In this document: positions 48,468 to 63,390 of the stretch, piece after piece
Layout: the number at the start of each line of letters is the position of its first letter
Numbering within the stretch: the first letter of the stretch is position 1
Origin: Chrysomallon squamiferum
Lineage: Eukaryota; Mollusca; Gastropoda; Neomphalida; Peltospiridae
Length of the DNA stretch: 64,000 nucleotides
Assembly (NCBI GenBank): GCA_012295275.1
Contig: CM022673.1
Location: forward strand, 19,025,810 to 19,089,809
Direction: 5' to 3'
Notes under the pieces: model-generated
Databases searched by the model: none
The model's input: the letters and a program-made list of their open reading frames with translations, nothing else
Told to the model about the DNA's origin: nothing
Made by a program: the position numbers and the translations under genes

Positions 48468-50350
48468 CATTACCTGATACTTGTTTTTAAAACATTAATG
48501 ATGACGTAATGACATGCTCCTATTCTGTGGGTCGTTGTCATTGTTTAGCATCAAGCATTCTTCTACATACATCTCCCCAGAGAAAGGTTCATTATTTACC
48601 CTTTGATAAAGTATATTCCAGGCACTGGCAAATTAAAACTTCATTCAGAAGGACTACTGACAAGGACTGAATATGTTACATAGTAAGCTCTGGCCTAGGC
48701 TCCTTCTCTCGACTAAGCCACAAGCTATCTCTTGGTGAAGTTAAAACAAAGCATTTGAGAGAATGATTTCATTACATTCAGTATCTGGATAAATGTCTTT
48801 AGGATTAATTGTTACAGAAAAGACTCATCATCATGCAACGAGCCTTAAACCTTCAGCTATTCAAAGACATTCATTCGTTTATTATTATTATTATTTAATT
48901 TAATTTAATTTCATTTACCTATAATATTTTATCATAATATTATCAAGAGATTCGTGTGTTCATAAGTGTCAGATTATTATTCATGTCGCTACGAATGCTT
49001 AGGTTTTGGCAGCATAGTATTTTTCTTTTGGTTAAAGGGTTCTTGGTTCGGAAAACTAATCTGTTTGGAATTCCCATTCACTCATGTTTAGTTCTAAGAG
49101 ACATAGTGGAAAATCTGCTAAATTTTTTCAAATATTAGTCCCCACAGCCTTAAACATTTTAGCAAAACTAACATAATTTGCATTCCATAATATCCAGTTA
49201 TTTATAACAAACAGTACGTCCAGAAACAACCGAGTGTAAATTCGTGTGAAAGACGTTAGAAAGACACGCTTGCTTTTTTTTCTTTTAATAATTATTGTTC
49301 TGGTATGGAAAAAGAAAATATTTTTATATTGTACCCTCGACATTAGTTTATTTTATTTAAACACTCATCACTAGTAAACAACTAGTTAAATTTGAATCAT
49401 CGAATTTTCGTATGTGTTGTGCGGAAACCCAAATAGAAGTTGAATAAAAGGTTCATAACAATATTAACAGATTCTGAATCATACATTGAATACTGAGAGA
49501 CACGTGGAAAAATATAAACTGTTTATAGTGATACAAACCCATGTCTACCTACCAGGAAAAAACTCATTTTCATTCTATATTACTGTAGACACACTAATTT
49601 TATGCTAGATGAAACTAAAAAAAAAAAAAGGAAAGAAAGAAAATTAATCGTTTTGATCAGTACTTGTGGTTTTTCAAGGCATGGTTTAGTTCTTAGTCCT
49701 TGTAATAAACAAATTATCAGTTAATTCTCGGCTTAGTATATAAAGGTTAGTTATTTTGTGGATCGGAGTTTAAGTTAACTTCATACCTGAATGTTAGTGA
49801 TGCCTGAAAAACTAATCATTTATTATTTTGCGATGGTACGAACTTCGACAATATGATTGATGTTATAGACACAGCATATTGCTAGTAAATACAATCCCAT
49901 TTAATATTGTATGTCAATTGTTACCGATCCATAAAAAAAAAAATGCCTCGCATTTTAATGAGAGGATCAAGGAATACTTGTGAAAGCAATAATTATAGAT
50001 AGATTAATGCATCACCTTATATTCAAATCAAAAGTTTCATCAGTTATGGTGGAAATTAAAAACGGAATATATTTAGTTTCGTAAAGTGATAATAATTATG
50101 TCCTACTTAATTGCTAAACTATTAGAATGGAATTAGTTATTTCTACAATTCTTTTAGCGTTTTTTATACAACTATAACTAATGATTTTTACCAAAAATTA
50201 TAATTCGAATGTAAAATAAAATTCAGCTTTACTCTAAGAAATTCCCTCTACGGCGGAAGTTAATATCATAACACAAACCCGATTATACGGAAAAAGTTAT
50301 AAATTTATCTAGTTTGATGAAATTATACATTAAATCACCAGCTTAAAATA
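47283..50350. other. Divergent intergenic region between Rho and UBE2M
   Basis: A 3-kb head-to-head region that must hold the promoters of both genes; I could not place either. It contains (TTA)n at 47728-47774, a TAGA-rich run near 47848-47868, an AC tract with a short GC alternation near 48092-48125, (AAT)n at 48231-48325 and (TTA)n at 48429-48468. No coding region recognised. Confidence 0.5.
48231..48325. repeat. (AAT)n compound microsatellite
   Basis: AAT units interrupted by short A-rich segments, between Rho and UBE2M. Confidence 0.85.
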
Positions 50351-52541
50351 ATGATTAAGCTATTTTCCCTGAAACAACAAAAGAAGGATGGAGAGAGTGC
50401 ACCAGATAGAGGAAAACGATCGTCTGCTGCCCAGCTGCGGATCCAGAAAGGTCACCACAAAAATAGTCATGACCAAATCTTGACTTGTTAAAATTTATCA
50501 GTGATGTATTCTCACTATTTGTGATATTAGATGATTAGTTTCTTCTCCAACATTTAACATAAAATACATTAATTTTTTATGTACAATTTTTATCATCTAG
50601 TTGGCTCTCGTGGATAGCTTTTTAGATTTTTACGAAAATTAACTAATAATATAATAATAGTAATACTTATACTAATATTACTATACTGTATAGAGTATAG
50701 ACTATAGTACTGACCAGGCATAGGCCAGCTTTTTCGAGAAGCGGGCCACATGAACCATGGCTCATCCTCAGGCGGGCCGCAGGTACCAATTTACAGCATA
50801 AATGGAACAATTAGGCGCGCCATTCAGAAAGCCGCGCGGGCCGCTGTTTGCCATGACTGATTGACTGGTGTAGACTATAGTCTATGCTCTGTAGTTTTAG
50901 TAATAACTTTTAGCAGTCGTAGTCTACTTTAGTTCTTGACTCTAGTCTCTAGTCCACCACTTTCATTGATTTGTCGGTACATAATATATGGATTCAAAAC
51001 AAAACCACATAACACAAATGCCCACTGATTAATGAAAATTATGGGGGGAGGTGGATGTACTAAGAAATATTTCTTATTTTAGCAATCGCACTTCAGAAGA
51101 ATGATTTTGTTAAATTGAAATTTAGTTCTGTTGATTGCTGTTGTTCTTATGAATACCCTAATGATACACTGCAAATGTATGACCACTGGTAGATGGCTTC
51201 CTTTAAAATACAATAATCATGAAAATCATTTAATTACTGCTTATAATCCATCTGTCACATAATGCATAATCTGACTGATGTTTTTAAATTATATTATCAA
51301 TAATCAATCACACATTTTACCCAGTCTTGAAAAATAGCCATCGAGATAAGAAAGTTATCTATCAATATGTGACATATCTGATGTTCAGTGCAAAGTGCTT
51401 AGCCAGTAACAAACAGAAGACCATCGCAAACATTGATACTCAAAATGTAATCAGCTTTTTGTACCCCCTTCCTACCAGTTTTTCTATAGAATATGCAACA
51501 AAATTAACACCAAAACTATGAATGGTAATATCAATAGGCAACATAATTCTTTTTATCAACATCGATAAATAATCCTGTGAATTACATTTTCTGTTGGTTG
51601 TATATTGGTGATCATAAATTTGTGTTTGATTAAAAAAGAAGGCTTTGAGTTTTTTCCTTTAGATTAGTTTGTTTAATATGAGGGAAGTGTGGTTTTTGTC
51701 AACTTCTGCTTTTGAATGTATATGGTTATGTCCAGTTACAGTAATGTAGTATATATGATATGTACATTTTATTGACCCCTTGGAGGAAGAGATTGTTATG
51801 TGTTATTGATGTTAATAAATGTTATTATGATAAAACTTTCTGAGTTTTATTGTTTTAAAATTGAGGATAATTAACAAATTTATTTTAAAAAACCAAGGAA
51901 TAATTAGACATAAATATATATGTAAACTAAAAATTGTAAAATTTACATTAAAGTCATCAGTGATGATACTTCTTTTTCTATAATCTTGTTTCTGTCCTTT
52001 TAGCAATAATTGATTTATGCTGCTAAACTAGTGATGGTAATTTTTAGCCTTTTCTTTGCCTGTTCACTGAACAATAGTAAGTCATATCTTGCATCAGATC
52101 ATTAGTTTATTACAAATCTTTATTTTTTAAATTAATCTTGGACTTGCATGTTTATCCACAGTCATTAAATATTTCAAACATACCTATTGTAATAACATTT
52201 GTTGTTGTTGTTTAATTAAAAGATCTTATTTCAGATATTACTGAACTGAATCTCCCAAAGACTTGTCAAGTTGATTTTCCAGATCCAGATGATTTACTAA
52301 ACTTCAAACTCAATATCTGTCCAGATGAGGTGAATCCTTTTTTTTTATTCAGTTTTAGAAATTGTTTTAAACATTATTACTATCAGTCATTTCATTTATA
52401 ATGATCAATTCTGTAACATTTATAACAGTTGTGAACTGTCCCAGGGAAAAACTCTGGATTGACTCCATGACATAACATAAAGGTATTTACATTTAATCTA
52501 TAAATAGATTAATGCTGATGCAGGTACTTCTTTTATATGAA

Positions 52542-52576
<35 letters not shown>

Positions 52577-53858
52577 GAAGTTGCAAACAATACCAAAATG
52601 TTATGTTTAATTTTTTTTTATAGACTTATATGTTATGAATGCATATTTTTTACAGTTATGATCACAGCAGATGAAGCTTTTTCAGATTTAATACTGTTCT
52701 GAAATAATCATTAAAACTCACACTTATTTATACCTTTTCTTTTTCAGGGTTTTTACAGAGGTGGTAGATTTGTTTTTAGTTTCAAAGTAGGACAAGGTTA
52801 TCCCCATGATCCGCCAAAAGTTAAGTGTGAAACAATGGTTTATCATCCTAACATAGATTTAGAAGGAAATGTTTGCCTTAACATTCTCAGGTAATGTATA
52901 TTGATTTTATTTTATTAAGTAACAGATATGAAGAATCTTGCACAAACAACTTACTTATTAATAGGTTTTGTCATATTTATTTTTTTAGAAATGTATTATA
53001 AAACATTTTACATGTTTCTAAAAATGTTCTAAAATAACAGCTAGGTTTAACTATAAATATGACATTATCAAGTTCACTTTGTTAAGCCTATTATATTGTA
53101 ATATAAATGTTTGTATGTAATGTTAGATAAGAAATTGAAGTTTAATAAATATCTCAAAATACATTTTAGAAACTTACAAGTTCAAAATTATTTCTTATAA
53201 TGGATTCATTGAACGACTTTTTAATTTGTTTTTGTGGCCTAACGTAGCAATACACATTTTTGTGCATTATATACCATTTATCATTATTTTACATGATAAA
53301 TACTTTTACAGAGAAGACTGGAAGCCTGTTCTTACTATAAATTCAATAGTATATGGATTACAGTACTTGTTTTTGGTAATTATGTTTTTGAGTCTTTATC
53401 ATTTTGACAATGTAAAGTGCAAAAGACATCAAATTTGAAATAGTGCATTATTACATAATTTAAAAAAAAAAAATTATTTCTTTTATGCTACAGAGTTACC
53501 ATTAACTGAATAAAAAAATACTTTTTAAATAAGCTGCAATGATTTAGGTGTGACAATAAAAACCTCCTCAGTAATTTCTTCTTTTTTAAAAATCTATTTC
53601 AGACAGTGAGTTGTTATACAGTGTATGGCTGTAGATAGCAACACATTTTTCAGCTTATTTATAAGTTAATAATAATAATTTATTGGTCAGTTAATGAAAA
53701 GCATTTTTTGTGTTTAGGAGCCTAATCCAGAAGACCCTCTTAATAAAGAAGCAGCCGAAGTTTTACAGACAAATCGTCGTCTCTTTGAACAGAATGTTTC
53801 CAAATCAATGCGTGGTGGACACATAGGTTCTGTTTTTTTTGAAAGGTGCTTAAAGTGA
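50351..53858 (+). CDS. UBE2M: UBE2M (UBC12), NEDD8-conjugating E2 enzyme
   Basis: UBC12 takes NEDD8 from the NAE1-UBA3 E1 as a thioester and passes it to cullins with RBX1 and DCN1-type helpers, activating cullin-RING ligases. Exons 50351-50450, 52235-52329, 52748-52890, 53312-53375 and 53718-53858 join into 180 residues; the human protein has 183. The N-terminal tail [12 protein letters not shown] is the conserved E1- and DCN1-docking extension. The UBC fold follows, with [38 protein letters not shown] and the active-site Cys in [19 protein letters not shown], and the end [16 protein letters not shown]. Tail plus core identify UBC12 rather than another E2. The exon 1 donor (gtcacc) is weak, but phase and protein match leave no alternative. 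Intron 1 is 1.8 kb and carries a hAT-like MITE. Confidence 0.97.
50715..50859. mobile_element. Short hAT-like MITE in UBE2M intron 1
   Basis: A 145-bp island much richer in GC than its surroundings. It starts CAGGCATAGGCC and ends, on the other strand, CAGTCATGGCAAACAGCGGC, with GCGGGCC blocks inside both ends. These are features of hAT-type non-autonomous elements. TAGACTATAGT occurs at 50698-50708 and 50871-50881, just outside the element on both sides. A perfect 8-bp target duplication is not visible. Confidence 0.55.
52542..52570. repeat. (GT)n microsatellite in UBE2M intron 2
   Basis: About fourteen GT units. Confidence 0.85.
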
Positions 53859-54256
53859 TTCGATAAAATGGAAACAATAGATAGAGTACTAAGATTACCA
53901 CAGACTACCCAGCTAAATATTTAAAGACCTGTTTCCTGTTTCTGTGCGTATTGCTTCAACATGTGTGATAAACTCATAAAACAAAATTGGGTTTGTTAAA
54001 ACCTGATGAGCTGTTATAAAAGAAAAGCTCTCATTTAGACCTGACATCTTCTGTTTGAAGCATTAGACATTTCAGAGAACTGGATTACATTTGTCAGTTC
54101 ATGTTTACAGTGCATTCTAGGCATTCTGATTTATTACAATGTTAAAGAGATAATCTTGTTCACAGTAACTTTCATTAACTAATGTCCTATTTGAAGGCAA
54201 AAATGTTTGGACCACAGTATAAAAATCAGGCTTTAATTTTCCATTGTAGGACTTGA

Positions 54257-54262
54257 AATAAA
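54257..54262 (+). terminator. Candidate UBE2M polyadenylation signal
   Basis: AATAAA about 400 bp after the stop. Further AATAAA hexamers follow (near 54570 and beyond), so longer 3' ends are possible. Confidence 0.45.
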
Positions 54263-54269
54263 TATTGAA

Positions 54270-56176
54270 GCTTCTAATAATAATTTTGAAAAAAAAATCA
54301 ACTCCTTATTATTTATGTATTACAACATGTGATGTTAATAATTAACTATTTTAAATGCTGTTTGAAAATATTGTCATGCTATATTGTTCCTAAATTGAAA
54401 ACGAAAATACAGATTTAGTTTAATCTCATAAGTCAAGCAACAATACTTATTTTGTGTAATTTTAGTTTTGACCTTGCATTTTAATATAAAATGTAGGCTG
54501 ACAATGTATTTTAAACAAATTTATCTTCTTTTGAAACGTGTGTAAGAGAGAGAGATATAGAAATGAAACAAAAATAAATGATTATACATAATTTAAAATC
54601 ATTTATGTTTAAATTAACACTTTTCTCAAGTAAATTGTTATTAAGATGTAATATTATAATGTTTAATGTGTTGCTTGTGTGTAGACCCTTTGAGATAAGT
54701 TACAAGCTGTGGATCTGCATCTGTGAATTACAGATTGCTTCAAGAAATTATGTCTGCAAGATGAAGAGACTTGTTTGATCTTTAATTCTAACAAACTTTA
54801 TTTATTATCTGTTGTTGGATTTATTTTCATCAGAATCAACTATTTGTTTTCATCTTTGATTGGCTTCAGATTTAGTTATTGAAGTATTAAAATTACAGAT
54901 TTGATTGATTGATTGATTGATTTATTTTAATATAAAAAATAACTACTTGCAGAAATAATAGATTGTTTTTCAAGAATTAAATAAATGGATTATTTAAGTA
55001 TAACAAATACATAGTTTAATTTTATCATTCTGAAGCATGCTTTTCTTTCTATTTTTTTTCTTTCTTTTCTGTAAAATGGATCCATATTATATCTGTGTCT
55101 TTGTCATCAACTTGAATTAATAAAATTATGATAAAATTACAATTTTTATGACTGTTGTATGGTATCACTAAATTAGATTTTAAAAGTGATAAAAATGTAG
55201 CTGTATAAAACTTATCCAGGTCAGTGAAATTGTTATGGGTGGCACTCAAGCTCTTCGTAAGAAACAATTTCATTAGGAATGAAATTTGTGATCTATTAAA
55301 AAATAATAATAATTGATTATTATGTACATGTGTGTGTGTATTATTTTTTAATGTTAATTTTATTTTATTTAGTAAACATTACAACATCATTTTTTTTAAT
55401 CATGATGTAATGATGTTTTTTTATTATTTTTTTTTTGGGGGATAGGGAGTTCTTAATTACATAGTCTTGATATTAAGAATTTGTTTCTTTAAATTAAAGT
55501 GTATCTGTATCAGTAGGAACAGTCTAAACCAGTTCTTTATACTTTTCAGTAATATTAGTTTGTTGACCTGTCATGATTAATAATAAGTTGTAACAATTAT
55601 ATAACACTGCTAGTTAAAAAAAGCATTTCAGTGTGATGGTGACATCATCACATAAGTGTTAGTGACAGCAAGTAGAAACGATACAAACAACAACAAAATA
55701 TTGGTAGTCCCTCTAATAAATAATAATACTTAAAACAACACAGATTATAAAAGTACACTTTAAAATTTATTTCCATAACTGGATCAAATAAATAAAGAAA
55801 ATATGACAACTCTAACAAATAAAACTTTCTTTCCTTATATATTTGAAATAAAAGTTCAAACATACTATTAACATGAAAAGGATAATCAGCATCAAGGAAA
55901 TACCTGTCATCATTGCTCAGCTGAGTAAGAGAACAGTAGTTCAATAATAAATACAGTGATTATTATTTTTATTATTAATACATACACATAGTACAAGGCA
56001 TTCACCTAGTACTCAGTTTGTTTAATAATAAAAATAACAAAATGACAACAATAAATTTTATGGTCTATTTCTACAAAAGAAATAATTTTAACTAGTAAAT
56101 ATATTAGTACATTCAGATAATAAACTGATAATATACATACCTATAAACTTCTTATTTTATGTTATAAAAGTACATA
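54270..56176. other. Region between UBE2M and the zinc-knuckle exons
   Basis: May include longer UBE2M 3' UTR. A (GATT)n run lies at about 54900-54921. The minus-strand frame 55648-55944 has a coding-like start but becomes AT-driven and has no clean splice boundary. No gene supported. Confidence 0.35.
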
Positions 56177-56713
56177 TTATACATCAATTCTGATATGCTC
56201 TCCTGCTTTTTCATTGGCATTACCTTTCTTCTGTCTGACTAAATCCTACCTACCTGTTTGCTCTATTTCAGACATTGATACCTACTCCAGTTTTTGATTA
56301 CTTAGCCAAATAACTGTAGACCATAAGTTTACAACTTGAACATGACAGTTCATTCAGAATATGAACTTTAGTGTTTATCATTATCAAATTCATAAAGTAA
56401 ATGTCCCAACTTACCTTCCCAAATTGAGTGTTCATCAGCTTCATAGACAGCATCAGTTACAGCAGCACACTCAGATGGAATATAGGCTAATTTTGACTAT
56501 ACCTATCCTGTTGTGATGTACAGATCTGTTAGTCAGTTTCCTTAAGAAATTCTTACCAAGGTCTTTAGTTCTCCACATTGGCTAATGACTTTCATTTCTA
56601 ATATATGTAATACTTGTTTTGATTCTTGTAGTACCCCTAGGGTACTGACGTTGGGGGAATCTCTCTCTCTGTTTCTATAGCAATCCCTAGCAAAATGTCC
56701 AGGGTTTTTGCAT
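56177..56713 (-). CDS. Three spliceable exons with a zinc-knuckle-like segment (gene or gag-derived fossil)
   Basis: Exon A, 56557-56713, opens CKNPGHFARDCYRN, the second half of a CCHC zinc knuckle, and ends at gtaaga in phase 0. Exon B, 56415-56496, encodes KLAYIPSECAAVTDAVYEAD, then EHSIWE, and ends at gtaagt in phase 1. Exon C, 56177-56238, encodes RQKKGNANEKAGEHIRIDV and a TAA. Phases fit at every join. The upstream exon that would supply the first Cys of the knuckle was not found. If read straight through instead, the position of that first Cys is Phe, and a TAG lies further back, as in a decayed retrotransposon gag. Both readings stay open; the intact downstream splice sites favour a host or domesticated gene. 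Confidence 0.4.
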
Positions 56714-57734
56714 CTAAAGAAAACAGGGAAGTTGAACGTAATGGAGAACTAGTCTGGTGAATATATTGCATCATACTTCCAAAATATCAGACAGATTTGT
56801 CAGTTTTAAAATAGCTTCAGGTCAAGTCAGATGGGCATTGAATTAAGGTTTCAAGAAGTGAATTATACAATGCTCAAACCAAAAATTATAAATATATTTT
56901 CTATGAACTTTTTATTTAAATTAACATTTATAAATTGTGGAGCCTTTTTTTTTTTTTTTCATAAAATAATATTAGTTTGACAGTAAATTTACTTTAGCTT
57001 TAAATTCATTATTATATACTGAATAAAATAAAATAATTAATCTACTTTGTTTTAGGTATCAGAACAAAGTAATTAACTATTTTCAGGGAGCTGACTTTAA
57101 TATTCAGCACAGCAGTTTAACTTTGTTATTAATAGATTAGAACCAACTTCTTCAATAACTTTATTTTAAATATGTTTCTTCACCATTAATTGCCCATTCT
57201 TGGGGCTTTTAATTGCTCATGTTTATCTGTGCCACTAATGTGTCCATACGTAAAGAAATAACTGTTCATGTGAAATTCAACTCTGGACACCAACAGACCA
57301 CCAATAATAATCTGAAGGGATATTCCTCAGACCACCATGTTTAACATTAATCACCTATTACTAATTGCAGTTTTAGCTTACATATTATTTTGTTAGAATA
57401 ATTTGACTGAGGGAACGCCAGCATAGTTCACTTAACAAACATTTAACTCTTAAAACTGTTTATAATATAATCTCTCAGTTAAGCCATTCATTCACATTCA
57501 AACATTTCAAACCACCTACCTTACATTGTTAGTGGCCAATAATAACAATTAAAAAACAACAAAAAAATCCAACAAAAACAACAAATCAGCAACACAATAA
57601 TGCAATAAGTCTGTAAGTTGAACTCTAATTATCCTGATAGTGTCAGTGTTTATCCATCATGCAGTTGTTGCTTCATAATACACCCATCTCTCTCTCTCAA
57701 AAGAAAAGTACAGTAGTATATCAGAGGTTAATAT

Positions 57735-57850
57735 TACACATATACATGCATACATATACATACATACATGCATACATACATGTGCACACACACACACACA
57801 CACATATGTATGCTTTCACAAGTACACAGATGAATGAGTATGTTCATACA
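57735..57850. repeat. ACAT/AC microsatellite region
   Basis: Irregular ACATAC and ATACAT units with an (AC)n core near 57784-57803. The Tyr/His-rich frame across it is an artefact. Confidence 0.85.
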
Positions 57851-57885
57851 TACAGATGTACCTAATGTAAAATATGCATAATCAT

Positions 57886-58044
57886 AGTTAAAATATCCTC
57901 CAGAAAATCATTTGTCATTTCAAACACATCATAAGATTATATATACATATATATTCAGTCAATTCAACACACACACGCACACATATATATCTTATGCTAT
58001 GTTTGAATTGACTGAATATCATCATTCTGGAGAATATTTTAACT
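57886..58044. repeat. Imperfect inverted repeat, about 70-bp arms
   Basis: The left arm starts agttaaaatatcctccagaa at 57886. The right arm, on the other strand, starts agttaaaatattctccagaa at 58044. Both continue with ttcaaaca and cataagat-type blocks toward the centre. ATTCAGTCAATTCAA in the left half also pairs with its complement at 58003-58018. It could be a small MITE or a hairpin-forming locus. Confidence 0.65.
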
Positions 58045-58361
58045 GGTATGCGTATTTAAATTATATACATTTATATGAAAGTGTATGTATGTATGTATGT
58101 ACTAGTGCATCTACACTTGTTAGTATATACATATGTATGTATGCTTATGGATGAATGTGTGATATGTGTAATATTAAATTCTGATATAATACTGTACATT
58201 GTTTAGCAAAACCAGGTGGCTGAGTAATGCTATATATTAATATACATGTATGTAACAATATTGCATGAATAAACAGTATTTTCAAAAGTACTTATAATTT
58301 TTTTTCCAGATCTGCACACTGCCATTTCTTCAGGTGCCCTTTTTTCCGTACCCCTTTAATT

Positions 58362-58387
58362 CACACACACACACACACACACACACA
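58362..58387. repeat. (AC)n microsatellite
   Basis: About thirteen AC units just downstream of the stop of the 147-residue minus-strand gene, probably in its 3' UTR. Confidence 0.85.
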
Positions 58388-58437
58388 ATAAAAATGAAAA
58401 CAGCCCACAATATAATTAACCTCATCATCTTAAGTCA

Positions 58438-60327
<1,890 letters not shown>

Positions 60328-61732
60328 AATCAAAAACATTTGTTGATTATTTATTAAGTAAATGAATACATTTTTAATATTTTTATCTGCTTTTCCATCA
60401 AGATTTTGCCCAGATAGTCATACAGTTTACTAGCATTCTCAATTGTTTACAGTACTGAGATAAACTGAAGAACAGAACAAGGTGTTTATTTGTAGTTAAG
60501 TTATTTGTTTGTTCCAAATGACAACACTACCCGACAATATGAATTATTCATTCATGTCGTAGCAAGTAAAGAAATTTAATCATTTTCTTTTGAAAGTAGT
60601 ATGTGGATATAGGTGCTTGTGAATAACTTTATTTTTTTTTTTTTTTTTTAAGCTTGTCATGAGACCAAGACCATGACAACAAAATAAACAAACAAGTTTT
60701 TCTTTGAGATTTGATTGTGAGAAGTAATGTGTAACTTATTTTATCATTCAGTTTGGTAACAGTAAAGGATTTATTATACAAACACCTGCCTCACATATTG
60801 CGTACAGAATAAATAAAATAACTGATAAACAAGTATGCTTAGTTTCAAGAAAACCTTTATATAATACTTAATATCTTAATCAAAAGAGGATATACATACA
60901 TACAAGCATGCATCCCTTTGGAACAATTTTATGAAACATTTAAAGAAAAAGAAAAAGTAATACAGCAGCTGTAACAATAAATAAGACCTGATAATAATAC
61001 CTGTGTTTTAATAAAGATTTAGAAAGTTTTTATTGTATAAAGTTTATTGATTTCTTTTGTAATTTTTCAAGTTATTTTCTTTATTTGTTATCTTAATGGA
61101 ATTAATTAGAAAAAGAAAAAAAAACATATACATTTCATTATATTTTGCTTATCATTTTTGACTGAAGACAGTATTTTAGTAAATCCTGTTTTTATATGTG
61201 TTGATCAACTGCACCACATATGAATCCTAACTGCTAATATCGGTAGCATCTAAAAAAAACAAAAAACAAAACAAAAACAAACATGCCTTATGAAAAACAT
61301 TTGGGTAAAAATTAAATAAAGAAAATAATTAATTTTTGTTTGTTGTTTCCTCCATCAATTAATGTAGTTTTGATATAAGTGGTCGACTTCAGAGGATTAA
61401 TTAATCATACTAATCAAGAGTTTACTGTTGTCATTATTATTATTTCTGTCCTCATTACCATTACTGGGTTTTTTCTTGTTGTCATCATTATTATATTAAT
61501 ATGGTAAGATTCCAGATCTGACATTATCTCTCCTACTTCATGTGAGATAACTGGTATAACCTTTTAGCTGATTATTCCTAACTCTCTGTCAAACAGTTCA
61601 GAAGTAAACACAAACAAGCAGAATGTGAATGAATAGGAACCAGTTTCAACACATTATTTTTTTTAAGAATGTACATGTGTGTGTGTTTTGTTTATTTCTT
61701 TAAAATTATCATTTAAAAGAAACCTGAGGCAC

Positions 61733-61791
61733 TATTAATAAAGTAGAAACACAAATGTTGGGACATAAAGAACAATGTTATTTATTAATTA

Positions 61792-61830
<39 letters not shown>

Positions 61831-61895
61831 TAACCATTATTAATAAAATAGAAACACAAATGTTGGAACATAAAGAACAATGTTATTTTTTTTTA
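61733..61895. repeat. Two-copy tandem duplication ending in A- and AAT-tracts
   Basis: attaataaagtagaaacac, then acataaagaacaatgttatt, occurs at 61733-61795 and again with few changes at 61838-61895. The copies are separated by a pure A run (61796-61826), and the second is followed by (AAT)n at 61910-61962. Confidence 0.85.
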
Positions 61896-61907
61896 TTATT
61901 ATAATAA

Positions 61908-61909
<2 letters not shown>

Positions 61910-61962
<53 letters not shown>
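61910..61962. repeat. (AAT)n microsatellite
   Basis: About seventeen AAT units. Confidence 0.9.
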
Positions 61963-63198
61963 TAACAAAAATATTTACATGTACTTCACAGTTCTTTATA
62001 AAAACTATTACAGCAATTATTATGTTTTATTAAACCAAGTAAACATCATTTCACAGAAAAAATTAATCTATATTCTGAATAGGAACTTTTAGTTTTCTCC
62101 ATATCACAGTGATATAACATTCTAACAGCATCATATAATTTATTACACACTTCATAAAAAACCCCAGAGATTACAAATTAAAAATTAAAAAACAACAAAT
62201 CATCTCATTGTTTAGGTACATTTTGTTTTCATAAAAGGGTTGACAACAGTCCCCTTGGAGAGATCAGTTACAGTTTTTTGTAAAATCTAGGAAAGTCTCC
62301 ATGATTTTGTAAAGTGTTTTTTGCATCTCATATTCAAAAACATCACAAATATTAAGAATCTTACATGTAATCTTATGCTTTTAAGCCTGTGTGTATCATT
62401 TTTATCATCAATCTTGAATAGAAACATTTTTTTTTTTTTTTTACAGCAATGTTAAAAGTGCAGAAATGATGCTACATTATTGGAAATAAAACTCTGAAAG
62501 GAACCAAAGGGTTTAATACAGTAAAAATCATGTAGTATAACAATCAAGGTATTCAACAGGGTGGGTGGGGATAGAAATGAAACAAAATACTGAAAAATTC
62601 TGAAAAGTAAATTTCTTAAATACTTAAATTTGACATAAATTTGGTTACTGCCCTCCCACAATGAAAATATTTTATTATTATTATTTTCTAAATTTATGTG
62701 GAAAAAACCCAAACTGCAAGCAATTATTTGTATAGACATTTTATTCTGTATTAGTTTCATTAACCATACAATTAAAAACAACAATTAAACAATTGAAATA
62801 ATAATTTTTTAAATTATACTTTATTTTTTTTTACATTTTAAAACATCTGAGTTTCTCCATTAATTTATATTACTGTTATTTATTTATTGATTTTTGTTTT
62901 TCAAATTTGATTTATATAAATTGTCTTCAGATTTAAATTGCATAAAATAAAATTCAGTGTATTGTTATTATCATTTGAATTTTTATTATGGTCTATTTTT
63001 AAATCTGGATTTTGAATAGTTTTATTTATTTTATTTTTTCCTGAGATATGACTGAAAATACACACATACATTTGAATGACAGACGTGTCAGTATTTCTGG
63101 TATTCTGGTTCACCATACAAAAGCCAAGGCAAATATTAAAACAAACACACTGTTATGAGTGAACTAGGACCGAGTTAGAATAATATTATATCTGTACA

Positions 63199-63390
63199 AA
63201 AAAAGAAAAAGAAATACAGCAGCTATAACAATAAAACACAACTAAATTAGGCTTGATTAAAAACACCAACTTTTTAAAAACTTTTAAAAGTTCTTGTTGT
63301 AAAGATTTGATACAAATTTTATTGATTTCTTTTGAATTCTAATTATTTGGTATATTTCTTATGACTTATCGTGATGGAATTAACTATAAA
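63199..63390. repeat. Second member of a dispersed direct repeat pair
   Basis: Resembles 60945-61110. Both have an aaagaaaaagaaa start, atacagcagct(g/a)taacaata, attgatttctttt and then a gatggaattaa or aatggaattaa block, about 2.25 kb apart in the same orientation. Strongly diverged; no coding content seen. Confidence 0.55.

Larger units (their letters stand above)
56714..58437. other. Intergenic region with ACAT-type repeats
   Basis: Holds ACAT/AC microsatellite DNA (about 57735-57850), an imperfect inverted repeat (57886-58044), GTAT repeats near 58084-58100 and (AC)n at 58362-58387. No gene recognised; upstream exons of the zinc-knuckle gene may be hidden here. Confidence 0.4.

Noticed and set aside
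55648-55944. 98-residue minus-strand frame beginning like a VASt/GRAM-type segment (FHVNSMFELLF)
   Set aside because: Resemblance is short, no neighbouring exons of such a gene were found, and the rest is Tyr/Leu/Phe-rich AT noise.
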